Below, piece after piece: positions 49,834-62,337 of a stretch of DNA of 64,000 bases (its first letter is position 1; every line of letters begins with the position of its first letter). Below the pieces are notes generated by a model. That model was not told the DNA's origin, made no database searches, and worked only from the letters and a program-made list of their open reading frames with translations. The stretch is taken from positions 103,438,583-103,502,582 of the forward strand of contig OY744532.1 of the NCBI GenBank assembly GCA_963556195.1, given 5' to 3'. Source of the DNA: Sepiola atlantica (taxonomy: Eukaryota; Mollusca; Cephalopoda; Sepiida; Sepiolidae). Made by a program: the position numbers and the translations under genes.

Positions 49834-50396
49834 TAGCAACATATAAAAAAAGATTATACTCAAAATACATTTTTCGTTTTTTTTAAACTTTTTTTTTCAG
49901 GACATCAAACCACCATAACATTATTTTGTACTTTTTATCAATGGACTAGATTGTTTTCTTCAAGAAAAGACTACCTTTCTCAGAGAAATGCTCATTTTGT
50001 TATCACTATTTCATCTAATAATACTTACACCTTAATTTTTAAAAAATTCAATTTTTTTGACATTTGACCTTTGACCTCCAATGACCTATGTCAGGGCTAC
50101 AAGACATCTAATTTTATTTCATAGGCCTTTTTGTAAGGGACAAAATGAGTGGTCACATGTCAATATATCCCCTCTAGTTACTGAGTTATAGGCGTTTTAA
50201 TTTGCCCCACCCCATTCTTTTATGGCACAATTATTGACAAGGGTACCCATAATCGATAGTGATTTTTTGCACTTTAGCTGTGGATCTCAGCTTGGCTTCA
50301 AAGTTTTTCTGTAACTAGATACATATGTCTTTCGAAATATCATAGTGTCCCTTTGTCCCCCAGGTGGTACCAATATCTGGTCTGGCTCATGGACTA
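49834..50396 (-). repeat. right terminal inverted repeat (~563 bp)
   Basis: The inverted partner of 43661-44226. The inner boundary is TAGCAACATATAAAAAA and the outer end TGGCTCATGGACTA. Confidence 0.9.
50065..50087 (-). promoter_or_regulatory. three AGGTCA half-sites (DR1 + DR4) in right TIR
   Basis: TGACCT at 50065, 50072 and 50082, the exact mirror of the left TIR sites, with 1- and 4-nt spacers conserved although neighbouring bases have changed. Confidence 0.5.
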
Positions 50397-51725
50397 TATG
50401 TAAGTTCTCCACTGTAAGGTTTTCACTTGCAAATGCTACAGCATAGCTGTTTGTAGAGCTGGCATAGGTCATTGCCTTGAAAAGGTAATGTCGTAAATTC
50501 CAAGATGTATTTATCCTGTTTGTAGAGCCATATTGAACTTAGTAGTCAGAGCTCAACAGTCTAAGCAGTTGCGCTACACAGTTTCATTTTTAAAATATTA
50601 GCAATAACAAATGAAATATAAACAACGGCAAAATGCCAAAAAGGAGAGGGGACAAATATCAGTCAATATTAACTTTTACTGACTTATCTAACTTAGCTTG
50701 TTCATTTATAAATGTACTATCATTTCTATTTTACATTTATCAAAAGAATTCATACCAATGACTATCTTACGTAAAATCATGTGTATAAACAATATGCAAT
50801 AGATTTTGGAAATAACAATATATTTATATTAAAAAATGGAATATATACAATAAAAAGTTCTTCCCATTTCTAGAGATGTCGATGATACGCTAATTTAATG
50901 CAGGTCCGAATGCTTTATCAAAACCAAAAAACCCATAAAAATGTTGAAAGGGTGATGTGTATCTTTGGTGTATAAAGCAATATGTCACCTAATTGAAGAT
51001 GGTATTGGAGAATTATCAAATAAAAAAGCAAGAAAACAAGTGGGGACAAATTGAGAAATGAAGCCATGTACAAACTTGCAAAGTTATGAATTAGGTATAA
51101 AAACAATTTATTTAACTTTCTCCTGATTCAACAGGGTGATAATCCTTGTTTGTTTCGGCCATCCAATCTTCTATTTGTTAAAGTACGTCTACGTAATCCT
51201 TGTAACCCGGGAGAGCCGTGCGATTCTCAGCCACTTTTCATCAAAGATCTTTGAAAATAGTTTTACCTTCTCAGCAGTAATGCGCACAATGCAATGTTTC
51301 AAGATCCGAATAAGGCTAAGAGACGTAAGTGTCTTCCTCCCGTAAACCACTTTCATGCGGGTCGATCATACTAATTTTCTCATGACTGCTAGTAGACGTA
51401 AAATAACATGACGTATTTCCTCATCCGTTGTCGGGGCCCAATTTCTACAAGTATTTATATTCTCAAGTTAAACAAAAAAAACTTCACATAAAGTATGCGA
51501 GCGATAAAGCCTTCGAACAACTTGATTAACGACAGTACTATAAGGCAACTGAATAAAAAACGTAACTTACTCTCGATTTAAGATTTTAAAACCGTTGACC
51601 CAGGCAGCATTCCTCATCATCAACCAGCTAATAAAGGCCTCTTGGTAATTTACGAATCTTGACCTGAGTGCCTATGCTCAGATTGAGCGACCTCTACTTT
51701 CGCCAATCCGAGAACCTCAATTCTA
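50397..51725. other. non-coding, no feature recognised
   Basis: AT-rich with no long frames or repeats that I can name. Confidence 0.5.
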
Positions 51726-51886
51726 CTATCTCGATAAAAAGAGCACTCAACTCAAGGTAACCTATGCGCCTCCACATGAGTGAAGTGTACGCTTTTTCAA
51801 GCTGTTCCGGCTTGAAAAAGCGTACACTTCACTCATGTGGAGGCGCATAGGTTAGCTCGAGTCGAGTGCTCTTTTTATCGAGATAG
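51726..51886. repeat. 161-bp foldback (hairpin) element
   Basis: Arms of about 76 bp (51726-51801 and 51811-51886) are nearly perfect reverse complements (CTATCTCGATAAAAAGAGCA... against ...TGCTCTTTTTATCGAGATAG), with a 9-nt loop. Mismatches cluster at about 51749-51758. Length and symmetry suit a miniature foldback/MITE. No target duplication is clear. Confidence 0.85.
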
Positions 51887-53775
51887 GCTTTCTTCATTAT
51901 TTTCTTTCTAATAACAACGATTCTCTCTATAATATGTACACATTCGATTCAGATAGTAAATCCGTAGATTATGTTGAAAAATGCCAACACTTAGCATACG
52001 TAGACCACCCCTCGCAAGAATGTTGATGACATATCTTGCGAAAGAGGACATTTCTTAAGCTATACAGATTAGAAAAAAGATCGCTGCAATTCATGCGAAA
52101 GTAGAAAAGCTAATAGACGATATAGGATGATCGAATAGATGTGCGTAATACACCCTTCTACACTCCTCTTTTAATTAAATATTTCTAAAGGTCCACAATC
52201 GATCTGCAGTCTTAATCGCTTTCAATACTTCTGAAATATGTTTTTTAGCTGAACCAGACGCTGAATAGTTTGCAAAGTTTGTCAGTCTAGCTAAAGGGCC
52301 ATGTAAAGATACATTTTTTCAGGCAGCAATATACATACCTGTAGCAATTGGTGTGTGCCCTGTTATCGTTTCATACGTGGCGATTTCTAACTCAACGACA
52401 ATAATGCCTGCACTATTCGTTACTAGCATTCTAATGTCGCTGACATTGACGACAGGGTGCTTTAGTGATGTGTGTTACATAGTCATTTAATTACTCGTAG
52501 CTTTTCTTCTTCGTAGAGGAAGTGTGTCGTCTCGATGTCGTCTAGTGGTTGAGTTCTTTCTTCGCTTATGTACTGCTGTGAACATCGCCGTCCGCTTTGC
52601 TTGCAACAACAACTTTTATAACACGATTCAGGAGGCAAACAATCTTTTAAATTGTGATTAGTTTTATTCAGGCGTCAGTTTTCTGTCGCTCTTGGAGATG
52701 TTTTACTAACGTTGATGGATAGATACATTTACTACTTTATCGTAGTTAAATCCTAGATATCTATGGTCCATTAAGTCCTTAGCCATTCAATGAGGGGGGA
52801 AGAAGAAATTTCGATAAGCCTGTATCCTTTTAGGGAAATAAATTCCCCTGTTTATTTCCAGACTACATGAATACTTACATACGTCTAGCTTGCTTCCAAA
52901 AACAAGACTTGCAAAACTCAGTTTCCCACACAAGAACCTGTGAAGTCACACCACCCCTATGCACAGGTGCATTCGTCACAGCCTTACTCCCTCAGAACTC
53001 CCGACCGAAAAGGTCTTATCAAAATTGTGAACTGTCAACGTTTGTGAGCTCCAACTGTGAGAACCAGTTTAATTCTGCAATCGACTGCACGCAAGCCAAA
53101 CGATCCCTCACACATACGTACAATCCACATGCGTCCGGCCACACAGGGCCATTATCCAACAATGTGCAAGCAGCTGTCAAAGTGATTCCTCGTAGTACCG
53201 GCTTCACTCTAAAGATGTGGAGGAAGGATTCGAACACAAGCATTTAGATGATTGTTGAAAGCTAAAATGCAAGACGAATAGATCTGGGAAGAGTAAAGGA
53301 CTCCGATCTCAAACCATTCATTTCCACTAAAGCTCCTAATTAAGAACCCGTCAATGTAACTCAAGCGTTGCGCCGAACCGGAGCCGACCCTATCAGCTAA
53401 AGTGTACACCCTATCACGGCTTCTCATTTCAGAATTTATCAATTAGATCAAACCTACTGATAAAATTGCGAAATGATGAGACTTCCCAATCAAGGTCTGT
53501 ACCCTTATTATTTTTGTGTCTCCCACTCAGATAACCGCTCGAGAATTATTCAGGAACTGCTCGATTCACCAAAAAATGTAACACACATAAATTAGAGTTG
53601 CGCTTCTAAACCCCGATATGTCTCTCTTCCAAATAAAAGAATCAAGGGGCAACTGACGCATATAAAAAGCGCTTGACAAACCAGGCCACACCCTTGAGTG
53701 AACATTAAAGTATGCAGAATAGATATAAAACTTCCTACCCACATAATCCACCTTAATACAGTGGGTTTCATTTAA
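51887..53775. other. non-coding; one unsupported 126-codon frame
   Basis: The plus frame 52867-53247 is open for 126 codons (Cys-, Ser- and Thr-rich), but its motifs match nothing I know, and an overlapping minus frame is equally plausible. No other features seen. Confidence 0.4.
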
Positions 53776-53935
53776 CTAGCCTATATCTGCTCCGAGACGC
53801 TGACGCTCCTGCAAATCCTGATGTCTACAGGAACTGGCCTTCATGCCCCGGACATTTAAGCTTGCTAATATAAATGCCATTGTAGTGCCTTTAAGTCGGG
53901 GGTTCCGAAACAAACATCGATAGGGACAGGATGGC
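53776..53935 (-). mobile_element. LINE endonuclease N-terminal fragment (minus strand)
   Basis: The minus strand reads MAFILASLNVRGMKASSCRH and then LQERQRLGADIG. This follows the start of many LINE endonucleases (a LNVRG motif, then a helix, then a GADI strand). The similarity is cut off at about 53776, with a TA tract close by on the other side. Confidence 0.45.
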
Positions 53936-53998
53936 GACGTTCGCTCAAAAGTCATGCGAATAAGGCATACAACAAATGTGTGTAGGTCTTTGCTCTCT

Positions 53999-54071
<73 letters not shown>

Positions 54072-54370
54072 GTGTGTGTGTATGTGTGTGTGGGTGTAGA
54101 AAATAGATAGAGAAGATATTGACATTTCTACTATTGTTATATATACCAACATATTGCTTTTACTATTCAAAAGTAAACAACGAATACAGTCAAGTACCAC
54201 AATGTTACATTCTTATTTATTTTCATCGATCATGTGACTTATAGGTTTCACTTTTTTCTATGACATAACATTTAATTTGTATATCTATCTCTTTACCTAT
54301 CTATCTCTATCTCTGTCGGTCTCTGTTTTTGTCAGTCTGTTTCTCATTCTCTCTCGTCGTCACTCTCTTC

Positions 54371-54423
<53 letters not shown>

Positions 54424-54507
54424 TATATATATATGCGTATATATATGCGCATATATATGCGTATATATATGTAAGTATATATATATGTGTACGTATATAT
54501 ATATGTG

Positions 54508-54565
<58 letters not shown>

Positions 54566-54643
54566 TTTATATTAATGTATGTATATATATATATATGTAT
54601 ATATATTATATGTATATATATATACTTATATATATATATGTAG
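53999..54643. repeat. TA-rich microsatellite block
   Basis: (TA)n at 54000-54067 followed by TGTG. Then, after ~220 bp of other AT-rich sequence and CT-rich words, about 270 bp of TA with GTA/GCGTA interruptions (54370-54643). Confidence 0.95.
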
Positions 54644-57181
54644 TTTTTCTGTTATTATTTTTCATAGCTTACCAATGGAACTTCCGCATGTTTCTTGTTG
54701 CTGTTTCGTTTTTTCCACTCCTGTTTTTTTACTGCCGAGTAACCGTGAAATATGACGATGAAGTTATAAAAAAGCGAAAACATGCAAAACGGAAATAATG
54801 ATGAAACCGGAAATATTAATTCGAAAATGTGAACGCAAACTACCGAAACGAACCAGCATTCCCCTTCCAAACGGCTGACAGTTAAATACTGCGATTAACA
54901 GTTGAATGATTCAAATACATTGCATCATATATTTTATTAAGAAGAACAACGATAAAATAAGCACACATGAATGTTCAAAATAAAAAGTATAAATAAATGT
55001 CACCCAGTAAACGATACTCAATTATTATACTAAATGTAAATTCCTGCTACGTTTGTTTCGCTATACTAGTTTATCTATATACCTTGATACCACAAAATAT
55101 AGGCACGTGCGAAATCAATGGCCGATTCCCAAAATGAAAAAAACATTTTGACCCCCCCCCACACTTCATTTAAAAATACACTAAAATAAAGGGAATCAAC
55201 AAATATTACTGAAATTTTCAATATTTATGAATCAACAATTAGGGAATATAATGAAACCATTATTTTTTTAAAAATCTTAGTGAAAATGTATTTTGTTTTT
55301 TTAAATACACCATTTACTAAAGTTATATTTTGATATATTAATACATAAAATTGCGTTATTTTTTAAATGATGCTTATGTAAATAAAGCATCGTAGATGTT
55401 AACAATTAAATTTTGTTTTTAAATATTTAGTATGTATTACGAAAAAGTCCCGTAAATACCGTGTTAATAAAATCACTATAACTCGAAGAAAAATTGATTT
55501 TTTGAATTAGCGATATTATTATTTAATAAAGCATTGTTTAATCAATATTTTCACCAAAAAATAATATAATTGCAAAAATATTTCATGTGATTTTAATGAT
55601 TAGAGTTTTTGGAAAAATAAAATATGCGACATAATTATATTTCCTTTTCATACATGAACGTGGCATCATCAGCGCAAGAAATGTATTTTATAATCTTGAA
55701 AATAAAGCAAAAATTGACAAATTTGAGATCCAGGAACTTAACGAAAAAAAGAATTTTAAAAATTTTATAAATTCCAATAACGATGAACTTTCATTAGTAT
55801 GGTAGCCCCGTTCTGTAATAACCAGGTTGGATTAGCCTTCCAACAATCACTCACTTTTACACCGCACTCACTTTTTTTAGAGATTCAACAATTTCGTTTA
55901 TTTAAAAATTAATCGTCAATTATTTGGAAAGATTTGTATTTATTTTGTCTTTTTTTCATTAATAAATATTTAAGTGAAAACGAATTATTTATTAATAAAT
56001 AAAGAGAATTCAAACGACATTTTCTTTACAAATTGAATTTTGTTTATCAATAAATAACTGTTTTAACTTTTTTTCAATGAATAAATTGTCAGTGTAGTCA
56101 TTGACTTTAATTTACTTTTCACACTTAAAATAAAAAATAAAAACACTTTATTTTTAAAAGAATCAATGCAATTTATCGTTACGACACGTTAAGAAAAAAT
56201 CGAGTAACTAAAGTTTTAAATCATGTGAAAAAAATTGATAAAATTGACGCAGTTTGTAACGTAAAAATATTTTTAACATTTAAAAAATAGTTTTATTTCA
56301 AATTCTAAGGAAAAACATTGGTAAACAGACGTTATCAATAATTTCAGAGTATTACGAAATTAAAAACTGAACCTTTTCAGTTAAAAATAAAATAAGATCT
56401 TAATTGCGTACCTTCACAAATAATTCAATAAGTATTTCCTTTTTTATTATAACAAAATAAGGGTACTTAAATTTGTGTATAACCTTAAAAAGAATAAAGA
56501 AATTAATGGATAATAATTTTTCAACTTCTATAAACTATTGTAACATTTTTATATATAAAGTTAAAAAAGATAAATTATGACATTTTTGTCTTCCATATAT
56601 TTTGCATAGCGATAGTCAATTTGTAAACAAAGTCCTTTTCCGATGAAGTTATGGCGGATTTTACTCATTTATCACATTTGAAAGGGATAATTTTGCTAAT
56701 TTTTAATCAAACGTGGGATTTTTTTTTTAATTCAGTGTCTTATGACTTTACTTTAATAATTAGCTTTGAAATAGTTCCCAACATTTTATATTTATCTTTT
56801 AAGGGATTTTTACAAGTAATTTTTTAAAAGTTCAAAATTCATTTGTTTTTTGTTTTTTAAAGTTCAAAATTCATTTGGGGGTTTTGAGCGTCGTAATTAC
56901 ATATTTTATTATAATTTATTTTTCACACGTAAATATGTAGTCTTTTTCGTTTAGCGATTAAGTTTAGGCTTTCATCATTCAATCTAAGTTTACACGGAAA
57001 CTAATTAACTAATTAATGATAAGCGTTTTTAAATAAGCCTAGTCCGTACAAGAAGCCGCAATTTTTGAAAATACATAACAAAATACATGCAGACATTTTC
57101 CAGAGTATTGGTATGGTGTTTTATTTTAAATTATTTCATACTTTTTTTAATTAGATTAACAATTAACCTACTTTTTTCTAA
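54644..57181. other. very AT-rich non-coding stretch
   Basis: I see no gene, RNA or clear repeat. A short duplication (AAAGTTCAAAATTCATTTG twice) lies at 56826-56878. Confidence 0.6.
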
Positions 57182-60100
57182 ACTATCTTCGCTCTATCTA
57201 ATTTCTTTGTAGGTTCATCTTCGCTTCATCTTATTCTCTGTAGATTCATCTTCGCTCTATCTTAATCTTTGTAGATTCATCTTCGTTCTATCTTATTATT
57301 TTTAGATTAATCTTCGTTGTATCTTATTCTTTGTAGATTCATCTTCGTTGTATCTTATTCTTTGATGATTCATCTTCGCTCTATCTTATTCTTTGTAGAT
57401 TCATCTTCGTTCGATCTTATTCTTTGATGATTCATCTTCGCTCTATCTTATTCTTTGATGATTCATCTTCGCTCTATCTTATTCTCTGTAGATTCATATT
57501 CGTTGTATCTTATTCCTTGTAGATTAATCTTCGTTCGTATCTTATTCTTTTTAGATTAATCTTCGTTCTATCTTATTCTTTGATGATTCATCTTCGCTCT
57601 ATCTTATTCTTTTTAGATTCATCTTCGTTCTATCTAATTTTTTTTAGATTCATCTTCGCTCTATCTTATTCTTTGTAGATTCATCTACGTTCTATCTTAT
57701 TCTTTTATGATTTATCTTCGCTCTATCTTATTCTTTTTAGATTAATCTTCGTTCTATCTTATTCTTTGATGATTCATCTTCGCTCTATCTTATTCTTTTT
57801 AGATTCATCTTCGTTCTATCTAATTTTTTTTAGATTCATCTTCGCTCTATCTTATTCTTTGTAGATTCATCTTCGTTCTATCTTATTCTTTTATGATTTA
57901 TCTTCGCTCTATCTTATTCTTTTTAGATTCATCTTCGCTCTATCTTATTCTCTGTAGATTCATATTCGCTCTATCTTATTCGTTGTAGATTCATCTTCGT
58001 TCGTATCTTATTATTTTTAGATTTATCTTCGCTCTATCTTATTCTTTGTAGATTCATCTTCGTTCTATCTTATTCTTTGATTATTTATCTTCGCTCTATC
58101 TTATTCTTTTTAGATTCATATTCGCTCTATCTTATTCTTTGTAGATTCATCTTCGTTCGTATCTTATTCTTTGTAGATTCATCTTCGCTCTATCTTATTC
58201 ATTGTAGATTCATCTTCGCTCTATCTTATTCTTTGTGGATTCATCTTCGTTCTATCTTATTCTTTGATGATTTATCTTCGCTCTATCTTATTCGTTTTAG
58301 ATTCATCTTTGCTCTATCTTATTTTTTGTAGATTCATATTCGCTCTATCTTATTCTTTGTAGATTCATCTTCGTTGTATCTTATTCTTTTTAGATTCATC
58401 TTCGCTCTATCTTATTCTCTGTAGATTCATATTCGCTCTATTTTATTCTTTGTAGAGTTATCTTCGTTCGTATCTTATTCCTTGTAGATTCATCTTCGCT
58501 CTATCTTATTCTTTGTAGATTTATCTTCGTTATATCTTATTCTTTTTAGATTAATTTTCGCTCTATCTTATTTTTTGTAGATTCATCTTCGTTCTATCTT
58601 ATTCTTTGTAGATTCATCTTCGTTGTATCTTATTCTTTTTAGATTCATCTTCGCTCTATCTTATTCTCTGTAGATTCATATTCGCTCTATTTTATTCTTT
58701 GTAGAGTTATCTTCGTTCGTATCTTATTCCTTGTAGATTCATCTTCGCTCTATCTTATTCTTTGTAGATTCATCTTCGTTCTATCTTATTCTTTTTTAGA
58801 TTCAATTTCGCTCTATCTTATTCTTTGTAGATTCATCAAGACTCTATCTTATTCTTTGTAGATTTTACTTCGCTCTATCTTATTCTTTTTGAATTCATCT
58901 TCGTTCTATATTATTCTCTGTAGATTCATCTTCGCTCTGTCTTTTTCTTTGTAGATTCATATTCGCTCTATCTTATCCTTTGTAGATTCCACATCGCTCT
59001 ATCTTATTTTTTGTAGATTCATCTCTGTTCTATCTTATTTTGTTAGATTCATCTTAGCTCAATCTTATTCTTTGTAGATTCATCTTCGCTCTATTGTTTT
59101 CCTTGAAAAGTGATCTTCGCTCTATCTTATTCTTTGTAGATTCCACATCGCTCTATCTTATTCTTTGTAAATCTATCTCTGTTCTATCTTATTCCTTGTA
59201 AATTCATCGTCGCTATATATAATTTTTTGTAAGATCATCTTCGCTCTATCTTATTTTTTGTAGATTCATCTTCTTTCTATATTATTCCTCGTATATTCAT
59301 CTTCGCTCTATTGTATTCCTTGTAGATTCATCTTTGTTTTATCTTATTCTTTGTAGATTCATCTTTGCTCTATCTTATTCTATGTGTATTAATCTTCGCT
59401 TTATCTTTTTTTTCAGATCTATCTTCGCTCTATCTTATTCTGTGTAGATTTGTCTTCGCTCTAGCTTATTCATTGTAAATTAATGTCCGCACTGTATTAT
59501 TCTTTGTAGATTTATCGTCCATCTGTATTATTCTGGGCAGATTCATCTTCGCTCTATCCTATTCTTTTCATCTAAGCTCTATTTGATTCGTTGTACATTT
59601 TTCACTGCTCTATCTTATTCTTTGTATATACATCTTCCCTCTATCTTATTCTTTGTAGATTTATCTTCGCTCTATCTTATACTTTTTAGATTCATCTTCG
59701 CTCTATCTTATTCTTTGTACATTCATTTTCGCTCTATGTTATGCTTTGTAGATTCATCTTCGCTCTATCTTATTCTTTGTACATTCATCTTCGCTCTATC
59801 TCATGCTTTGCAGATTCATCTTCGTTCTATCTTTTTCTTTGTAGATTCATCTTCGACTTATCTTATTCTTTGTAGATTTATCTTCGCTCTATCTCATCCT
59901 TTGTAGATTCATGTCTGCTCTATCTTATTTCTTGTAGATTCATCTTCGCTTTATTTTATTCTTTGTAGATTCATCTTCGCTCTACACTATTCTTTGTAGA
60001 TTTATCTTCACTCTATCTTATTTTTTGTAGATTCATTTTGGCTCTATCTTAATCTGTGTAGATTCATCTTCGCCCTATTTTATGCTTTGTAGATACATCT

Positions 60101-60532
60101 TCGCTCTATTCTATTCCTTGTAGATTTATCTTCGCAGTATCTTATTATTTGTAGATACATGTTCGCTTTATCTTATTTTTTGTAGATTCATCTTCGCTCT
60201 ATCTTATGCTTTGTAGATTCATCTACGCTGGATCCTATTCTTTGTAGATTAATCTTCGCTGTATCTAATTCTTTGAAGATTCAACTTCGCTCTACCTTAT
60301 TCTTTGTAGATTCATCTTCGCTCTATTTTATTTTTTGTAGATTTTACTTTGCTCTATCTTATTCTTTGTAAATCCATCTCCGCTATATCTTATTTTTTGT
60401 AGATTTATCTTCGCTCTATCATATTCTGTGTAGATTCATATTCGCTTTATTTTATTTTTTTGTAGATTTATCTTCGCTATATCTTATTTTTTGTAGATTC
60501 ATCTTCGCTCTATCTTATTCTTTTATAGATTC
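57182..60532. repeat. 31-bp minisatellite array, about 108 units
   Basis: About 3.35 kb of the 31-bp unit CTCTATCTTATTCTTTGTAG + ATTCATCTTCG. Variants are TTTTTAG, TTTGATG or TCTGTAG in one part and GCTCTA, GTTCTA, GTTGTA or GTTCGTA in another. Variants recur in order. A six-unit (186-bp) block near 57580-57760 is repeated at 57765-57945, and an eight-unit (~250-bp) block near 58412 is repeated near 58662. Units are more uniform on the left and more diverged after about 58,850. The Ser/Leu/Phe frames at 58077 and 59583 come from the repeat. Confidence 0.95.
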
Positions 60533-61243
60533 AGTTCCTTTATAATCCTTCTTAACCCCTTTAGCCACGACTTAAAATACGATTATTTTTCTTTCAAAAC
60601 TTTGTAAATCTTCCTCTATGGCATCTGCCAGTCAACCGGTGTTTTTCTATGCTAACGCGTTTAAAACATGTCCAATAAACATGGGGTTATTTGACTCTCA
60701 TTCCTGTATTGCAAAACATGTACTATTTACAAGCATTTGAAAGATGTCTAAAATATTGGATCATGGTATGTAACGGATTAAGAGCTTTGTGAGTATTTAC
60801 ACAAAAAGTACTTCTCTTGTAAGCACGCTATCTAATTTAGTTACGTTTGTGTGTCCACACCACAAACACATATGTAAACTAGATGTCAATAGAAAAAATA
60901 ACTGTGCCTTTAGATTATAATAATATGGAAAGTAAAAATACTTTTACTACTAATAATAATAAAAAAGCTTGATATAAACTGAAATAACCGAGGGGAATAT
61001 CTATTATTATTTTAGGTAACGTTCACTGCCTGTATTTGCTTTTTTAGCTTAGTAGCATAACATAAAAAGAAATGCATGGTGGTAGAACGGGCATATATTC
61101 ACAAAACAAATTTAAACACAATGGATCACGAGTAACGTGATGGCAGATACATCGGCCACTTCTCGCCTACAACAAAAATATTTATTAATTGGAAATGATC
61201 AGAACGAAAGTATGTCAACAGAGGTTGTCTATCATATTTAACG

Positions 61244-61245
<2 letters not shown>
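60533..61245. other. non-coding, no feature recognised
   Basis: AT-rich, no gene. Confidence 0.5.

Positions 61246-61301
<56 letters not shown>
61246..61301. repeat. (TA)n microsatellite
   Basis: A TA tract directly before the PLE coding fragment. Confidence 0.95.
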
Positions 61302-61305
<4 letters not shown>

Positions 61306-61488
61306 GACCATTTGATTAAAAACCCGTCGTGCGTAACGAACTTCAGGATTGACTCCTTTACAACCTTGGGTCGGGCTCACTCCATTTTCCACCTAAGAAT
61401 CTTGGAGACAATCCACGAACGTCTCAAACGGCCCTCCCACTGTAAACAGAAGGAGTTTATTTTGAAGTTGAGTGGTATTAGTCTCTAA
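61302..61488 (+). pseudogene. PLE GIY-YIG C-terminal fragment of a second PLE lineage
   Basis: An open frame directly after the TA tract: HDHLIKNPSCVTNFRIDSFT, then RAHSIFHLRILETIHERLKR, then HCKQKEFILKLSGISL stop. HL-NP-C, RA-S-FHL-ILE and C-QKEF are the usual end of PLE GIY-YIG endonucleases, and the Glu of LETI matches the catalytic Glu. The sequence differs from the C-terminus of the complete PLE at 19643-21799, so this is another family. Everything upstream is missing. Confidence 0.6.
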
Positions 61489-62097
61489 GATACATCCCCT
61501 ATTGTTATAATCATAACACACTGTTTGCATTAAATATATAGTTTTCTTTTTTTACATTGTCGCTTCTAAAAATACCTCTACGATACAGCTCTACTTAAGT
61601 GGTGGCGAAACAGCTCGGCTGTCAGCTTTTTCTCTAATATATTTTCATCATAGATGATAAAACATGTATCCTCTCTGTAATTGCCTTAATTATGTAATCC
61701 AAAGAAAATCCTGCTATATATATATATATATATATATTGAAAAGCATGAAAAATGCATTGTTTTTAAATAAATTATTTATTTATTCTAAGAACTTGAGTA
61801 CTTTCAGCGATAGACGCCATTTTCAAAAGAATAGGCATTCATGGCTTCGCTTTTTCGTTTAATCCTTCTTAATTGAGACATATTTGTCGCAGTAAAGTTG
61901 AAATTTGTCTTGATGTTATAACGATTGCTGTTGAATTCCGGTGTATGTACCACGCTGTTACGTGTTGTTGGGTAAAATGCAAAATTCCACCTTTGAAACG
62001 TTGACGGAAAGTCAATAAGCATATATTTATATATGTATATATATATATATATATATTAAAGAAAGAAAGATGAAGATAAAGAATTGTACAAAACTAC
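61489..62097. other. non-coding; short TA tracts
   Basis: (TA)n at about 61716-61737 and 62033-62055. No recognised gene. Confidence 0.5.
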
Positions 62098-62337
62098 ATA
62101 AAGTTACATAAATTAATACAAATCTTTTATTACATCGAAAGTTCAGATGCAAGGAGTTAAATTAATCCTTAAACGATGTTTTTTTCAAAGATAAAACTCT
62201 TCTCGTCATATTACCAGATTTATCCTCTGACGAGAAGAGTTTTATCTTTGAAAAACCATGGTTTAAGGATTAATGTAACTCCTTGCATCTGAACTTTCGA
62301 TGTAATAAAAGATTTGTATTAATTTATGTAACTTTAT
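62098..62337. repeat. 240-bp MITE-like hairpin in a TA context
   Basis: Arms of about 110 bp (from 62098 and ending 62337) are near-perfect reverse complements (ATAAAGTTACATAAATTAAT... against ...ATTAATTTATGTAACTTTAT), with a ~20-nt loop around 62210-62228. TA repeats lie on both sides, consistent with insertion at TA. Confidence 0.85.

Larger units (their letters stand above)
43661..50396 (+). mobile_element. 6.7-kb TIR element encoding a giant PIN/CXC protein
   Basis: Two ~565-bp terminal inverted repeats enclose one ~4.8-kb gene. The outer ends begin TAGTCCATGAGCCA and end TGGCTCATGGACTA. Flanks read CATAT before and TATGT after, so the target duplication is TAT if the element starts TAG, or TA if it starts GTCC. 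The arms differ by substitutions and small indels (for example a gap of about 9 bp near 43690). The gene has only two stop codons, so the copy is fairly young. I cannot place the protein in a named DNA-transposon superfamily. Confidence 0.8.

Noticed and set aside
52867..53247. 126-codon frame as a host gene
   Set aside because: No motif, signal peptide or splice context, and a competing antisense frame. Kept only as part of the non-coding description.
58077..59906. Repetitive Ser/Leu/Phe frames in the minisatellite
   Set aside because: The 31-bp unit gives a 31-codon cycle that happens to be stop-free in places. Frames break wherever a variant unit occurs, so there is no selection for coding.
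57182..60532. CRISPR-like array of short repeats
   Set aside because: Units are directly contiguous with no unique spacers, and the sequence is eukaryotic in character.
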